Of a stretch of 20,081 nucleotides of DNA, positions 1 to 9,578 are shown piece after piece. Position 1 is the stretch's first letter. Each line of letters opens with the position of its first letter. A program made the position numbers and the translations under genes. The notes below the pieces were generated by a model, which made no database searches, was not told the DNA's origin, and was given only the letters and a program-made list of their open reading frames with translations. The stretch comes from Phallusia fumigata (lineage: Eukaryota > Chordata > Ascidiacea > Phlebobranchia > Ascidiidae): the NCBI GenBank assembly GCA_008931825.1, contig QXVZ01013588.1:1-20081 (forward strand). Direction: 5' to 3'.

Positions 1-620
1 GTGGCAGTGTATTTGTCCGCAATAAAAAAACTAAATATCAGGTATTAGACACAACAAAAATGGTTGAGTCCTTGAAAAAATATTTGAAAAATTATCTTAT
101 TTTGGGTAATATAGGGTACTGGAAGAAGGTTTTGAAACTCTCATACAATGGCACAGTAATCCTTCTTGACGCAAACGTATTTTCTTGGTTTTGCCGCTTT
201 GGTATACCATAGACCTAAATTTACACGCTGTCATAACTACGGCAAGTATACAAGTCTATTTTATATTCATAAACCGTGTTGTGAAATCCTCTACAAAATT
301 TACATCGTTGTCGGTTTACGGTGGGTTTTATTCGTTTCCTGCGAAAGAACGAACCGATGGGATTAACTGTAAAACCTGTCTCGTATCTAGAAATCACAGC
401 AATGAAGTTTTGCGATGGCACAAAAATTTCTCCCATAAACAGCATTTTGCGATTCTCCGCAGGCATAAAACCTCGGTGGCCGATTCAAAACCATGTACTA
501 CAAACTCTTGTTAGTCTGTGACATTTTTTGAGGTCTGTCGATTTAGATGGCTGTAACTGCTTGTAGCTGTAGCTGCTTCGGAAGACAGTAAACGGATGTT
601 AGGATAGTAATAAGAAAAAA

Positions 621-726
621 TTTGCTGCAAAATTTGGTGATAGAAAGGAAATTTCGCTGCAAAGTTGGGTAATAGAAAAGAAATGTCGCTGCAAAATTGG
701 GTAATAGAAAAGAAATTTCGCTGCAG
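621..726 (+). repeat. 32-bp tandem repeat, about 3.3 copies
   Basis: Three 32-bp units start at 621, 653 and 685, each opening with a core like TTCGCTGCAAA and ending in AGAAAT. A partial fourth unit starts at 717. Units differ at only a few positions. The period is not a multiple of three, so the reverse-strand open frame across it is a by-product and not a protein repeat. Confidence 0.85.
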
Positions 727-2574
727 AAATGTGCAAATATCAGTCATGATATTTAATACAGGTTTATTTCTGCAAAAGTCCATGTGGTTGTATTACGTGT
801 AGTTAAAGGAAAAGTTTATTCCATCTTGGTCAATATATTAAATTGATCTTTTTACTCTTGAGGACTGCAATACAGCAATTTATGGCAATGCGTTTACTAG
901 ATACAAGATTGTAAGTTGAAGGGAAAGTTGATTACATCATGTTTTATATTTTACTTGTTTAGTCATTTGACATATTCTTCATTTTCCTGTGTTTAGTTAA
1001 AAGCATTTTTCGCCCTTAACAACCAACATTGTTCGGGGAATGTGCGTTTAAAAGTGGCCTATACATTCTTTTGTTTCCTTTTTACATCCAACGAACATAC
1101 TTCTACAAAGGACGTAAAATTGATAGAAAACGGTTGGCGCTAATTGCAGAGCCTAGTCTGTTGGGATAAGGTATACGAAGCCGAAAAAGAAAGTTATCAC
1201 GTGACAAACAATTTCGCATCAATATCATAAAGTAGGGTAAAGTTGTGTGGCGTGAAGTTGTTTTGCCTCTGTGGTGCAGGCCTCTACTGTCCCTTCAGTA
1301 AATCAGAAAATATATAGAGGGACTGTCGCTGTGCTGCTACTACGTTTGACCCCCAAAGCGTCGCCCAAGCGCTTCTAATGGCCTTAACGCGGCGTGATTA
1401 AGATGTTGGTATATGGCGCCTGTACCTAAACCCCTGCTTTCAATATCACGGCTGATGTATCACGACTTGACAAGAAAATTTGCCGACCGCCCACCCAGAG
1501 AGTGATACCTCATGCGGCGATACCCCTTACTCGATCTAGCACGACACCAGCGCAAATTAACACGCTAAGGATATGAGTTCATTTGAAGACACAGGGACTG
1601 AAATTGTCCACTGTGTAGGCGCAACTGATCACAGACACGCAGAAGGTGTTGGTAACGTTTTATTGCAAGATAACTGTTACCAGCAACAGCGTATACTGTT
1701 TGCATGGCGCAGTCGTAATTGCTGTTTGACAGTGCTCGCTTGGCTGAGCAGTTAAATGGCTGCGCGGGCCTTGGTGTATCAACTTACTGCAGATTCAACC
1801 CTTGGTGGTCAACTAAAGGACTGTGACTTGAACGACGGCGCCGCGCAAAATAGTATTTGCCCATCGAGGGATAATGTGCGTGTAATTGGCTCCATCAGTC
1901 CAATGGATCAAACTGCTCGGACGCAAATTCAAATTTCCCTGTGTTCGGCTAAATTCTGTGAAATGACTTGTTTTGAGTGGGCGCAAAAGCGGGCATTAAC
2001 TACAGACCACCTAGCGCTTGTTTTATACCGGTGACGTAATGGTGTTACCTGCGAAGATGCTTAACATGGGTGTCTAAGAATTTGATTTTGTTTTGCATTT
2101 TGGTGTAATCATGCTGCTGTTTATTGGAAGAAGGAGTGTAGTGTTAAAAATGCTTTCATATTCTATTAATATTTCTCCATTTAAATCATGTGCTTTTGGC
2201 GCAAAAGTTGCGATTTCAAGTAATACGCCGAAATACGGCAGTTACAGTATCAACTCCAAAAACAAAATGGCTGCCGTCATAACCTTAAAGTCAGGATTTT
2301 GTTTTAAAACTTTTGTTATTTTGCTTTTATGTGCTGACAACCATCTATTTAATGTTCCGAAAGTTGTCTTGGATATAATCAGATTGATGGGTAGTTTTTG
2401 TTGCTGCAAATTGGTCAAATACTCCACTGAGCAAATGTTAATTTCGTTGTTTGTACACATAATTTTTTTCCGTCAGATTAAATTTTTTTGTTGCCAAAGC
2501 AACTAACATGTGCAAGGTAAAAGAATGAACATTATTCGCTCGCAAGAGTAAAAATGGCAGAAGCAGGCGACTCG

Positions 2575-2680
2575 TGACGTCAGCTTGGGGCGTGAGTTAT
2601 CGGGAAGATCAATCGATTAATTGCGCGACAATTTTCAAGCAAAAACTCGTAAAGCATTAAGTAAACCAGTTAATCGACTT
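2575..2680. promoter_or_regulatory. Candidate regulatory cluster: CRE plus homeodomain-type motifs
   Basis: A full CRE palindrome TGACGTCA is at 2575-2582. Within the next 100 bp come an AATCGATTAATTG stretch (2611-2623), CTCGTAAA (2646-2653), which fits the TCGTAAA-type site preferred by posterior Hox and Cdx proteins, and TTAATCGA (2670-2677). The cluster lies about 1.9 kb upstream of the Hox12 TATA-like box. Motif matches this short occur by chance in AT-rich DNA, so a regulatory role is only suggested. Confidence 0.25.
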
Positions 2681-3005
2681 GCTAGTCAAACAGAGGCCAG
2701 CGACAGAGCTTGTCAAACTTAATCTTATTGACCTTCATTGCCTTCAAAACGGGTTTATAAGTTACAACATAAAACTTGGTCCTATAGTTACCACATGAAG
2801 ATCTTTTTATTGGGGCTGGTGATAAAAATATGGCGGCCCTGAAGGCCTGATACACATATTGATAGGCCGAGGAGCGCCTAAGCCATTTGTAGTGATTGTA
2901 CGTGGTGTGTTTGCCGCTGCAAATACCGAATTTTATTATTCCAGTAACGAGGCTCAGCTCAGGTCATGCGAACATCGCAGGTGGAAAATTTCCTCTGATC
3001 TTCGG

Positions 3006-3120
3006 CGTTTTACTACCGACGGGACCCTGCGCGTGCGTTTCCACTTTATTTGTACAGCGGGATACAATATGGGCCCCATTGTTCAGCATTTGGTAGCTTT
3101 TCCCGACCGGCAGTAAAACG
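3006..3120. repeat. Imperfect inverted repeat, 18-19 bp arms
   Basis: The arm at 3006-3023 (CGTTTTACTACCGACGGG) is nearly the reverse complement of 3102-3120 (CCCGACCGGCAGTAAAACG), with about three differences including one 1-base indel and a spacer near 78 bp. The element is GC-rich compared with its flanks. It could be an old transposon fragment or a hairpin; I found no target-site duplication and cannot name a family. Confidence 0.5.
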
Positions 3121-4474
3121 CTACTAAAGGGCTTCAATTACGGTGCCACGATAAATTATGAAAGGGGACCCGCGCAATTTGAATGGATTCAAGCCAACGC
3201 AATCCTTCCGTTTTTGTTTGCATGCCTTTCCGGGCTTGTCGGGTTTGGAATCCGCTCGAGCACGTTCCAAGAACTGGGAAACAGAAATAGTTTTGCGCCT
3301 ACGAGGGTCACGTAATTGTGCTGCAGGGAACCATTTAAATGATCCGCTTTTTTGCTCCTATTGGTTTCACATAGAAAATCTGGATTTCAAATATATTCGG
3401 TCTCTCAGTATTAAATTAAAACTTTGTTTTTTGCCGCGCCTTGTTATGCATTAAAGAGGGCTATTTACAACCTTTTTACTGTCGTCTATTCTTTACAATA
3501 ACATGAACAACAAATGGTTTTTGAACTAAAAAAGTCCAAATTACAACTCGCGAGCATTTTGCTCCGCATTTTTTAAAATTTGGTGCGTAACAACAACAAA
3601 TAAACAAACCACAAACGTGCTTAAATGCAAACTAAATTACCCTACTAGAAGGTTAGTTAACCTTTTTTATGTCCCCTAAATAAAGACATAAATTATAGAG
3701 CATTATGATGCGATCAAGCTGAATATTGCCTCAATTAGGCGGATAAAAACTAATGGATTTCTTTACAATATTTTTGTTTACCAATCTCTTAAATTACATT
3801 TACGGTCCACTAAGAGTTTGTAATCACCCCAGGTAAAAATCGCTGTCCTCGGCTTTCTTAAAAATAAATTAAAATATTTTAAGCAGCTTCTGAAATTTTG
3901 AAATCCCCAGTATATCTACACAAGTGTAAAGGTAACTAGTCGCCTCTGCTGTTGTGCAAAGGTTAGCCAAAGTACACACAGTGTGTTCGTGTGCCTCATA
4001 ACAAAGTCAGAAACATTGCAACGTCTTGTGATACATACACGTGACCGGCCTGCGGCCCTAAATCTGTCGTGACCCATCGAAAAAGGAGTCATTTTCTCGC
4101 AGACACCAAAAGTATGTGCAAAGTGTCAAAATATCCATGACATTGGGTTTGTAGTTGGGTCTTATCGATTTTTAGTTTTAAAATTGGCAATGTTGTATAC
4201 CAGTGCTTTAAAATTCAAGAGATAAAATAAACTGCGTCAACACATAAAATAATTACAGCTCTTAAACTACCTTAAAGACTTCTAAGCAATTTTAGTTTCC
4301 ATTGTTTTAAATCCTTTTACAATTTTCGGTATAATGCACTTTTAAACAGTTGAGCGGACGAAAATAGACGTTTTGACGCAATTAGCCCATATGGGGCTTG
4401 GTGTCAATATACAATGTCAGTCAACGCAAAGATTGATCGTCTGAAATACAAGCACACGCCGGCGCCACAACTAC

Positions 4475-4480
4475 TATAAA
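4475..4480 (+). promoter_or_regulatory. TATA-like box of Hox12 (copy 1)
   Basis: TATAAA inside CTATAAAC sits 103 bp upstream of the proposed Hox12 start codon at 4583. The same box is present in copy 2 at 5972-5977. Expected transcription start is about 30 bp downstream, giving a 5' leader of roughly 75 nt. No other good TATAAA lies between it and the start codon. Assignment is by position only. Confidence 0.35.
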
Positions 4481-4582
4481 CCAACGCACGCAAAAACGCA
4501 ACTGCAAGAGTCAGTAGGCGCCTAAGGTTGGTCAAAACCCCAGCGTAATGCATACAGGGCCTGCAAAGTCGGAAAGGCATCA

Positions 4583-5450
4583 ATGTTTGATAATGGCGTA
4601 TTGAGTTTGCCGTTTTACGAGCGAAGGGCGGAGACGGAACAGGAGCCAAATTCAGGCCTTGATTATTCGCGGCGCCAGGCTCCGTCAGACCTGCTGCGGC
4701 CGTGGCGTCGTAAATTGGCCTGTCGCGGCCTTGGCCTTTGGCTCGCGCGCTGTCTTCGCGTCACCGGCCATTTTGGCGAAAGATTTATAGTTGATGTTTG
4801 GTGGGAAAAAAAACCGTGCAGCGCTTTGAGCGAATTGGCGACTGCTGTTTAAAATTAAGGTTGGTGTCGGTGGGCTCAGCAGGGAAACAGCGTAATTTAA
4901 TGTTTCGAATGTGCAAAATCCTGTTTTTGCGAGGTAGCACTGTTTGTTTGTGTGTCTTATTTGACAAAGTTGATTGATTTGTTCACAGCATGAAAGTCCC
5001 CGTACTTGGACCCTAAAAACTTCTCCGAAACAACTTAGTTGTACATTTTATAGATATAAACTAGGCTTCCAAAAATGTCCCATTTTTTCATTAACGAGAC
5101 CTGGCATCAGCCCTGTTAGCCCAAAAATGCATCAGCCCAGCCCAAAAATGAGTTTTTCTTACCTAACCTGCACGTGCGACAATAAACTATAGCTATTTTT
5201 ATTTAACACAGCCATCGGACATCACCACCACCCCGCGTCCCAGCACCACTCACGCAAAAAGCGTCAGCCATACAGCAAGTCTCAGATCAGCAGCCTGGAG
5301 AGGGAGTATCGAGCCAATAACTTCATTACACGGCAGAAACGTGAAACCATCGCCAAAGATCTGCACCTCACAGATCGTCAGGTCAAAATCTGGTTCCAGA
5401 ATCGAAGAGTCAAAGACAAAAAGTTGAAGTTAAGGGAACAGAAAGACCAA
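4583..5450 (+). CDS. Hox12: Hox12 exons 1-2, redundant copy in contig piece I
   Basis: This is the duplicate, 3'-truncated representation of the posterior Hox gene described at 6082-7624. Exon 1 is 4583-4709 (donor GTAAAT) and exon 2 is 5212-5450 (acceptor TTTAACACAG, donor GTAAGT), separated by a 502-bp intron. The homeodomain is encoded by 5250-5429. Both exons appear identical to copy 2, while differences between the copies fall in the intron and the 5' flank. In particular two 1-base indels near 4788 and 4806, which would shift the frame if the exon ran on, lie beyond the proposed donor. Intron 2 is cut off at 5583, so no last exon belongs to this copy. I read it as the second allele and not as a second gene. 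Confidence 0.65.
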
Positions 5451-5583
5451 GTAAGTAGCCTGGATGATTGGCTTATTAGTTCGCTGTTATCAAACACAAA
5501 TGTAACACTAAAATCTTTCGAATGATGTTTGGTTTTGGGTGGAAAGGTAAAAGGTGAAAAGAGCTGTAGGTTTATGTTTGGAA

Positions 5584-5584
5584 N
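5584..5584. other. Contig join (single n) with unmerged 1.5-kb overlap
   Basis: Sequence left of the n (4123-5583) and right of it (5585-7082) is the same locus. The n marks an abutted contig end and not a measured gap. Confidence 0.9.
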
Positions 5585-7082
5585 GTGTCAAAATATCCAT
5601 GACATTGGGTTTGTAGTTGGGTCTTATCGATTTTTTAGTTTTGAAATTGGCTATGTTGTATACCTTGCAGAGCCAAGGTGCTCCCACGAAATATTTAAAG
5701 TGCTTTAAAATTAAAGAGATAAGATAAACTGCGTCAACACATAAAATAATTACAGCTCTTAAACTACCTCAAAGACTTCTAAGCAATTTTAGTTTCCATT
5801 GTTTTAAATCCTTTTACTATTTTCGGTATAATGCACTTTTAAACAGTTGAGCGGACGAAAATAGACGTTTTGACGCAATTAGCCCACATGGGGCTTGGTG
5901 TCAATATACAATGTCAGTCAACGCAAAGATTGATCGTCTGAAATACAAGCACACGCTGGCGCCACAACTACTATAAACCAACGCACGCAAAAAAACGCAA
6001 CTGCAAGAGTCAGTAGGCGCCTAAGGTTGGTCAAAACCCCCGCGTAATGCATACAGGGCCTGCAAAGTCGGAAAGGCATCAATGTTTGATAATGGCGTAT
6101 TGAGTTTGCCGTTTTACGAGCGAAGGGCGGAGACGGAACAGGAGCCAAATTCAGGCCTTGATTATTCGCGGCGCCAGGCTCCGTCAGACCTGCTGCGGCC
6201 GTGGCGTCGTAAATTGGCCTGTCGCGGTCTTGGCCTTTGGCTCGCGCACTGTCTTCGCGTCACCGGCCATTTTGGCGAAAGATTTATGTTGATGTTTGGT
6301 GGAAAAAAAAAACCGTGCAGCGCTTTGAGCGAATTGGCGACTGCTGTTTAAAATTAAGGTTGGTGTCGGTGGGCTCAGCAGGGAAACAGCGTAATTTAAT
6401 GTTTCGAATGTGCAAAATCCTGTTTTTGCGAGGTAGCACTGTTTGTTTGTGTGTCTTATTTGACAAAGTTGATTGATTTGTTCACAGCATGAAAGTCCCC
6501 GTACTTGGACCCTAAAAACTTCTCCGAAACAACTTAGTTGTACATTTTATAGATATAAACTAGGCTTCCAAAAATGTCCCATTTTTTCATTAACGAGACC
6601 TGGCATCAGCCCTGTTAGCCCAAAAATGCATCAGCCCAGCCCAAAAATGAGTTTTTCTTACCTAACCTGCACGTGCGACAATAAACTATAGCTATTTTTA
6701 TTTAACACAGCCATCGGACATCACCACCACCCCGCGTCCCAGCACCACTCACGCAAAAAGCGTCAGCCATACAGCAAGTCTCAGATCAGCAGCCTGGAGA
6801 GGGAGTATCGAGCCAATAACTTCATTACACGGCAGAAACGTGAAACCATCGCCAAAGATCTGCACCTCACAGATCGTCAGGTCAAAATCTGGTTCCAGAA
6901 TCGAAGAGTCAAAGACAAAAAGTTGAAGTTAAGGGAACAGAAAGACCAAGTAAGTAGCCTGGATGATTGGCTTATTAGTTCGCTGTTATCAAACACAAAT
7001 GTAACACTAAAATCTTTCGAATGATGTTTGGTTTTGGGTGGAAAGGTAAAAGGTGAAAAGAGCTGTAGGTTTATGTTTGGAA
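5585..7082 (+). repeat. Allelic repeat, copy 2 (start of contig piece II)
   Basis: Partner of 4123-5583. This copy continues without interruption through intron 2 into Hox12 exon 3, so it is the one to use for the gene model. It carries a 34-bp segment at 5665-5698 that copy 1 lacks, about 380 bp upstream of the proposed start codon. Confidence 0.9.
5972..5977 (+). promoter_or_regulatory. TATA-like box of Hox12 (copy 2)
   Basis: TATAAA, 105 bp upstream of the proposed start codon at 6082. It is kept in both alleles despite a 2-base homopolymer indel between it and the start. Its role is inferred from spacing. Confidence 0.35.
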
Positions 7083-7624
7083 GAAGGTATTTCGTGTGCT
7101 ACAAATGGCATTTAAACACATACCTCTTGACCCCTCTAGTCCCTAAGCAAATTCTGCCAGATGAAAGCAAGCACTCAATAATAAGTAGTAGCAAGTAGTT
7201 TCACATGTGCAGTAGTTTTTCATTTAAAAATTCTTACCCAAAAGGTAAAAATGTTTAATTCCAAAACCTATACACACTGAGTTTAAACTGTTTTATTTTT
7301 GCCATTTTGGGGGAAATCTGTACAAAAAATGTCGCTTTCATTTCATATTTTTCATTACAACAACACTGTCTGTTTTAGCAACAACAGCAACAACAACAAC
7401 ACCACCAACAGCACGTGGTACACAACGGCCACGTTGAATCCCATATTGTGAAGACGGAAAACGACATGGTCGTACCCCAACAAGGAATGGAGCAACTCCA
7501 ACTTAAGGACCACGCCCTGACAACGCCCCCGCTGCATTTCGACCCACGTCATAATTTTTCGCCGCTTGTCACCTCGCCAAGAGACAGAGTGATGAACGGA
7601 CATGACGTTAAACTTAAGTACTAG
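6082..7624 (+). CDS. Hox12: Posterior Hox transcription factor, Hox12-type homeobox gene
   Basis: DNA-binding nuclear protein expected to act in posterior body patterning. Exons are 6082-6208, 6711-6949 and 7379-7624 (612 nt, 203 residues); all borders are GT-AG and phases fit. The homeodomain (residues 56-115; 6749-6928) has R5, Y8, L16, Y20, F25, and W48, F49, Q50, N51, R53 in helix 3. Hox12-like traits are RKKR-x-PYSK at its start, FITRQ in the helix 1-2 loop, and LREQ right after helix 3; V54 and LEREY recall Hox13. Residue 41 is a Trp in R-P-W-R-P, split by intron 1, resembling the Pro-Trp upstream of vertebrate Hox12 homeodomains (from memory). A His run precedes the homeodomain and a Gln/His run opens exon 3. 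VKTE in exon 3 fits a SUMO-site consensus. Exons 2-3 are firm (0.9). Exon 1 and its ATG are inference (0.6): an in-frame TAA lies about 60 nt upstream of the ATG. Hox13 is the main alternative identity. Confidence 0.8.
7379..7414 (+). repeat. CAA/CAG/CAC-rich tract coding for Gln/His
   Basis: Twelve codons directly after the exon 3 acceptor encode seven Gln, two His, two Gln and one His. The DNA is a slightly impure CAA/CAG triplet repeat. The acceptor TTTTAG is followed nine bases later by a second AG (7386-7387) in frame, so a protein three residues shorter is possible by acceptor choice. Confidence 0.85.
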
Positions 7625-9446
7625 GCTCTGGTGTCCAAGCTCTATTTTGTTGCATTTTTTTGTTTGTTGCCTTTATAAGTAGATTAGACTGGGATGCAAA
7701 GGACGGGTTAAGGATATAATATCTCGTCTATTACTTGTCAGATTCCAAAATGACAAATTGTTAGGCCAAGTTTTTTAAGGCAGCTATTTCTTGTACAAAT
7801 GTACATTAAACAATATGTTACGATAAACTTCTAAAACAAATTTTACGTTTTGGAAAACTTGGTCCATGTTGAACAGTAAAAAACACAGTCCATGTTAAAC
7901 AGATAGCAAGATTATTCTATGTCACATTTCCACTTCTCATTCGGTCACGGTTTTCATTTTTTCACAAGTCTTTAGCACACCCTAGCGGCAGAAAATGTTG
8001 CGTGATATTTTCGTTTTTACCTCGAACGTTTTAGAGAAATATTGCATCTGAATTTGACGACAATCACACACTAAACAAGTTCAGTTTCATGTAACAGTAC
8101 CTGAATTTTGCGTAAAAAAGGTTTTTCCAGCCATATTGCAACTGATAATATATTTGCACATGTAAAAATGTTATTTTCGGTTACAACCACGGGTCAACCA
8201 TAAACTTATGTCGAAAATTACTTGGCATCATGTACAAGCCAACATTGTATTTATTGTTGATGCAAAGTCAGGATAATATCAGCAACAAAAAAGGCAGTCG
8301 AACAACACTAATAGAATTGAGATGTTTAACGGTTTTTACAGGTCTGTCTAACTGCAATTAGATGATACTTTTACTGTCATTAATTTTCTGTGGGCAAGTC
8401 GCCTTTTAATAACAATCAATGTTATGGGTTTATATCATGGATTTTTGTGCTAGAATTTTGCGCGAAACTTATGCTTTGGACAATTAAGCATATTTGACTT
8501 ACAGCACACAAAATACGATAAATCAATACACAAAAACTTCAGCACATCGAAGAATATTGCTTTATTTGGCTTCTTTTTAACACAGATGAAACACATGTTC
8601 GTTTATTGGCGTTTTTTCAATTGTGTACAATTACTTTGGTATTTTGCTGTGTCGATTTGCATTGCTTGTGTTCTACTTTTGTTTCAAATCATTCGTTGTG
8701 GCGACTGTATTCCTGCTCCGTAAACGATTTGAAAAGCAACATTTACTGCGACATACGCCACTTCATGCTTTGTAAACAGCAAAACATTGCAAAGCGATCC
8801 AAATTATCAAGTCGCTTTAGTCCATTGCCTCAACTGGTTTCCTAACATATCAATCGCCGCCGATGTTGTCATTTGTTGTGCTTGTAGTGACGCAGTCATT
8901 TTAACGTTGCCAGTTCCTTTCTTTAATTACAAAACGTACTGCGCATATACTGCGTCTAAATCATTTAAAGCAAATGTTATCGTACTCGTGTGCAATTGAA
9001 CAGGCCCATTTCACATGCAGAAAATTAGGAGTCTTTTAGCTAATCTAGATTTAAAAGGATTTGCCAGGTTTGTATGTAAATTGCTAAGAAATTCGTGAAA
9101 AACCACTAACCATTAGAATCAAAAAAAAAACATTCAACATCTACATAGCGAGTCCTTAGGGAGCCGATATGAATCCGCTAATAACGTCCAAACTCGAACA
9201 TAAATCGTTACAACTTCGCCTGTTAAACAATTTGAAACAAAATGTAATCAAACTAGGGTGTTTCCCTCTTCTAGATGTCTTGTCAAAGGGGTATGTTGAA
9301 TTAATTAAGTTTGAATTGAAAAATGTTCCGTAATTTTTCGCGACAGAAAAGAGATTTCCAAATATATGTAAATACGTTTATTCTGCAAGTAACAATAAAT
9401 ACCAGAAAAAAGGAGTCAAAATCAAATTCAGGCCACATCAACAAAG
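7625..9446. other. Intergenic region between Hox12 and SCYL1
   Basis: AT-rich sequence without a recognisable gene. Short open frames around 8606-8999 overlap each other and lack any family signature. It must contain the Hox12 3' UTR: an ATTAAA variant poly(A) signal lies at 7805-7810, about 180 bp after the stop, but there is no clear AATAAA close by. A short direct repeat (GTCCATGTT-G/A-AACAG) occurs at 7862-7876 and 7888-7902. Confidence 0.6.
7805..7810 (+). terminator. Possible Hox12 poly(A) signal (ATTAAA)
   Basis: First reasonable poly(A) hexamer after the Hox12 stop codon, 181 bp downstream. It is the common variant form, and nothing else confirms it. Confidence 0.3.
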
Positions 9447-9454
9447 TGACGTCA
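9447..9454. promoter_or_regulatory. CRE palindrome upstream of SCYL1
   Basis: A perfect TGACGTCA, 373 bp before the SCYL1 start codon, the likely promoter-proximal region. ATF/CREB-type factors bind this palindrome. The alternative allele piece begins only at 11286 (equal to 9579), so conservation between alleles cannot be checked here. Confidence 0.35.
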
Positions 9455-9578
9455 GAAACATCAGCTGGCAAGTCGAAAAAATCAGCGATCCGTAACCGGA
9501 TTTGCTATCCTGTCCATGTTTGTGAAACTTTAAAAAAAGTTTTAGTCAGTAGCTGTTTTTGAATGAGTTTGTGTGTTT

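Larger units (their letters stand above)
1..4474. other. Upstream non-coding region of Hox12
   Basis: No coding exon that I recognise lies here on either strand. The open frames are short, overlap in several frames, and show no family signature. Contents I can point to are a 32-bp tandem repeat (621-726), an inverted repeat (3006-3120), a full CRE palindrome at 2575-2582 with homeodomain-type motifs just after it, and the start of the allelic repeat at 4123. The stretch 1320-2030 and the stretch around 2900-3320 are richer in G+C than their surroundings and have fewer stops, but neither gives a recognisable protein. By position this is the likely cis-regulatory domain of the posterior Hox gene downstream; that role is inference. 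Confidence 0.6.
4123..5583 (+). repeat. Allelic repeat, copy 1 (end of contig piece I)
   Basis: This 1461-bp stretch matches 5585-7082 (1498 bp) nearly base for base. It covers the Hox12 promoter, first two coding exons and part of intron 2. The 37-bp length difference is a 34-bp insertion in copy 2 (5665-5698) plus single- and double-base changes in homopolymers. Substitutions seen fall outside the coding exons. The copy ends exactly at the n at 5584. This fits two haplotypes, or two unmerged contig ends, placed in tandem. Confidence 0.9.

Noticed and set aside
1..4474. Additional upstream Hox12 coding exons
   Set aside because: I found no upstream frame with a donor of the required phase and Hox-like content; an in-frame stop about 60 nt before the proposed ATG also argues against a longer first exon.
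4404..4649. Reverse-strand open frames 4404-4649 and 5918-6148
   Set aside because: They are antisense to the Hox12 promoter and exon 1, their C-terminal parts are shifted by a homopolymer indel between alleles, and they show no domain.
4583..4852. An uninterrupted 89-codon gene at 4583-4852 and its twin at 6082-6351
   Set aside because: Two compensating 1-base indels between the copies lie in its second half, beyond a good donor in the right phase. It is better read as exon 1 running on into an intron.
4583..7624. Two tandem Hox genes
   Set aside because: The duplicated block straddles a single n, ends exactly at it, and only one last exon exists. Allelic contigs explain this better.
8606..8999. 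Small genes in the Hox12-SCYL1 intergenic region
   Set aside because: The two overlapping open frames are AT-driven, Cys-rich by chance, and lack splice or family support.
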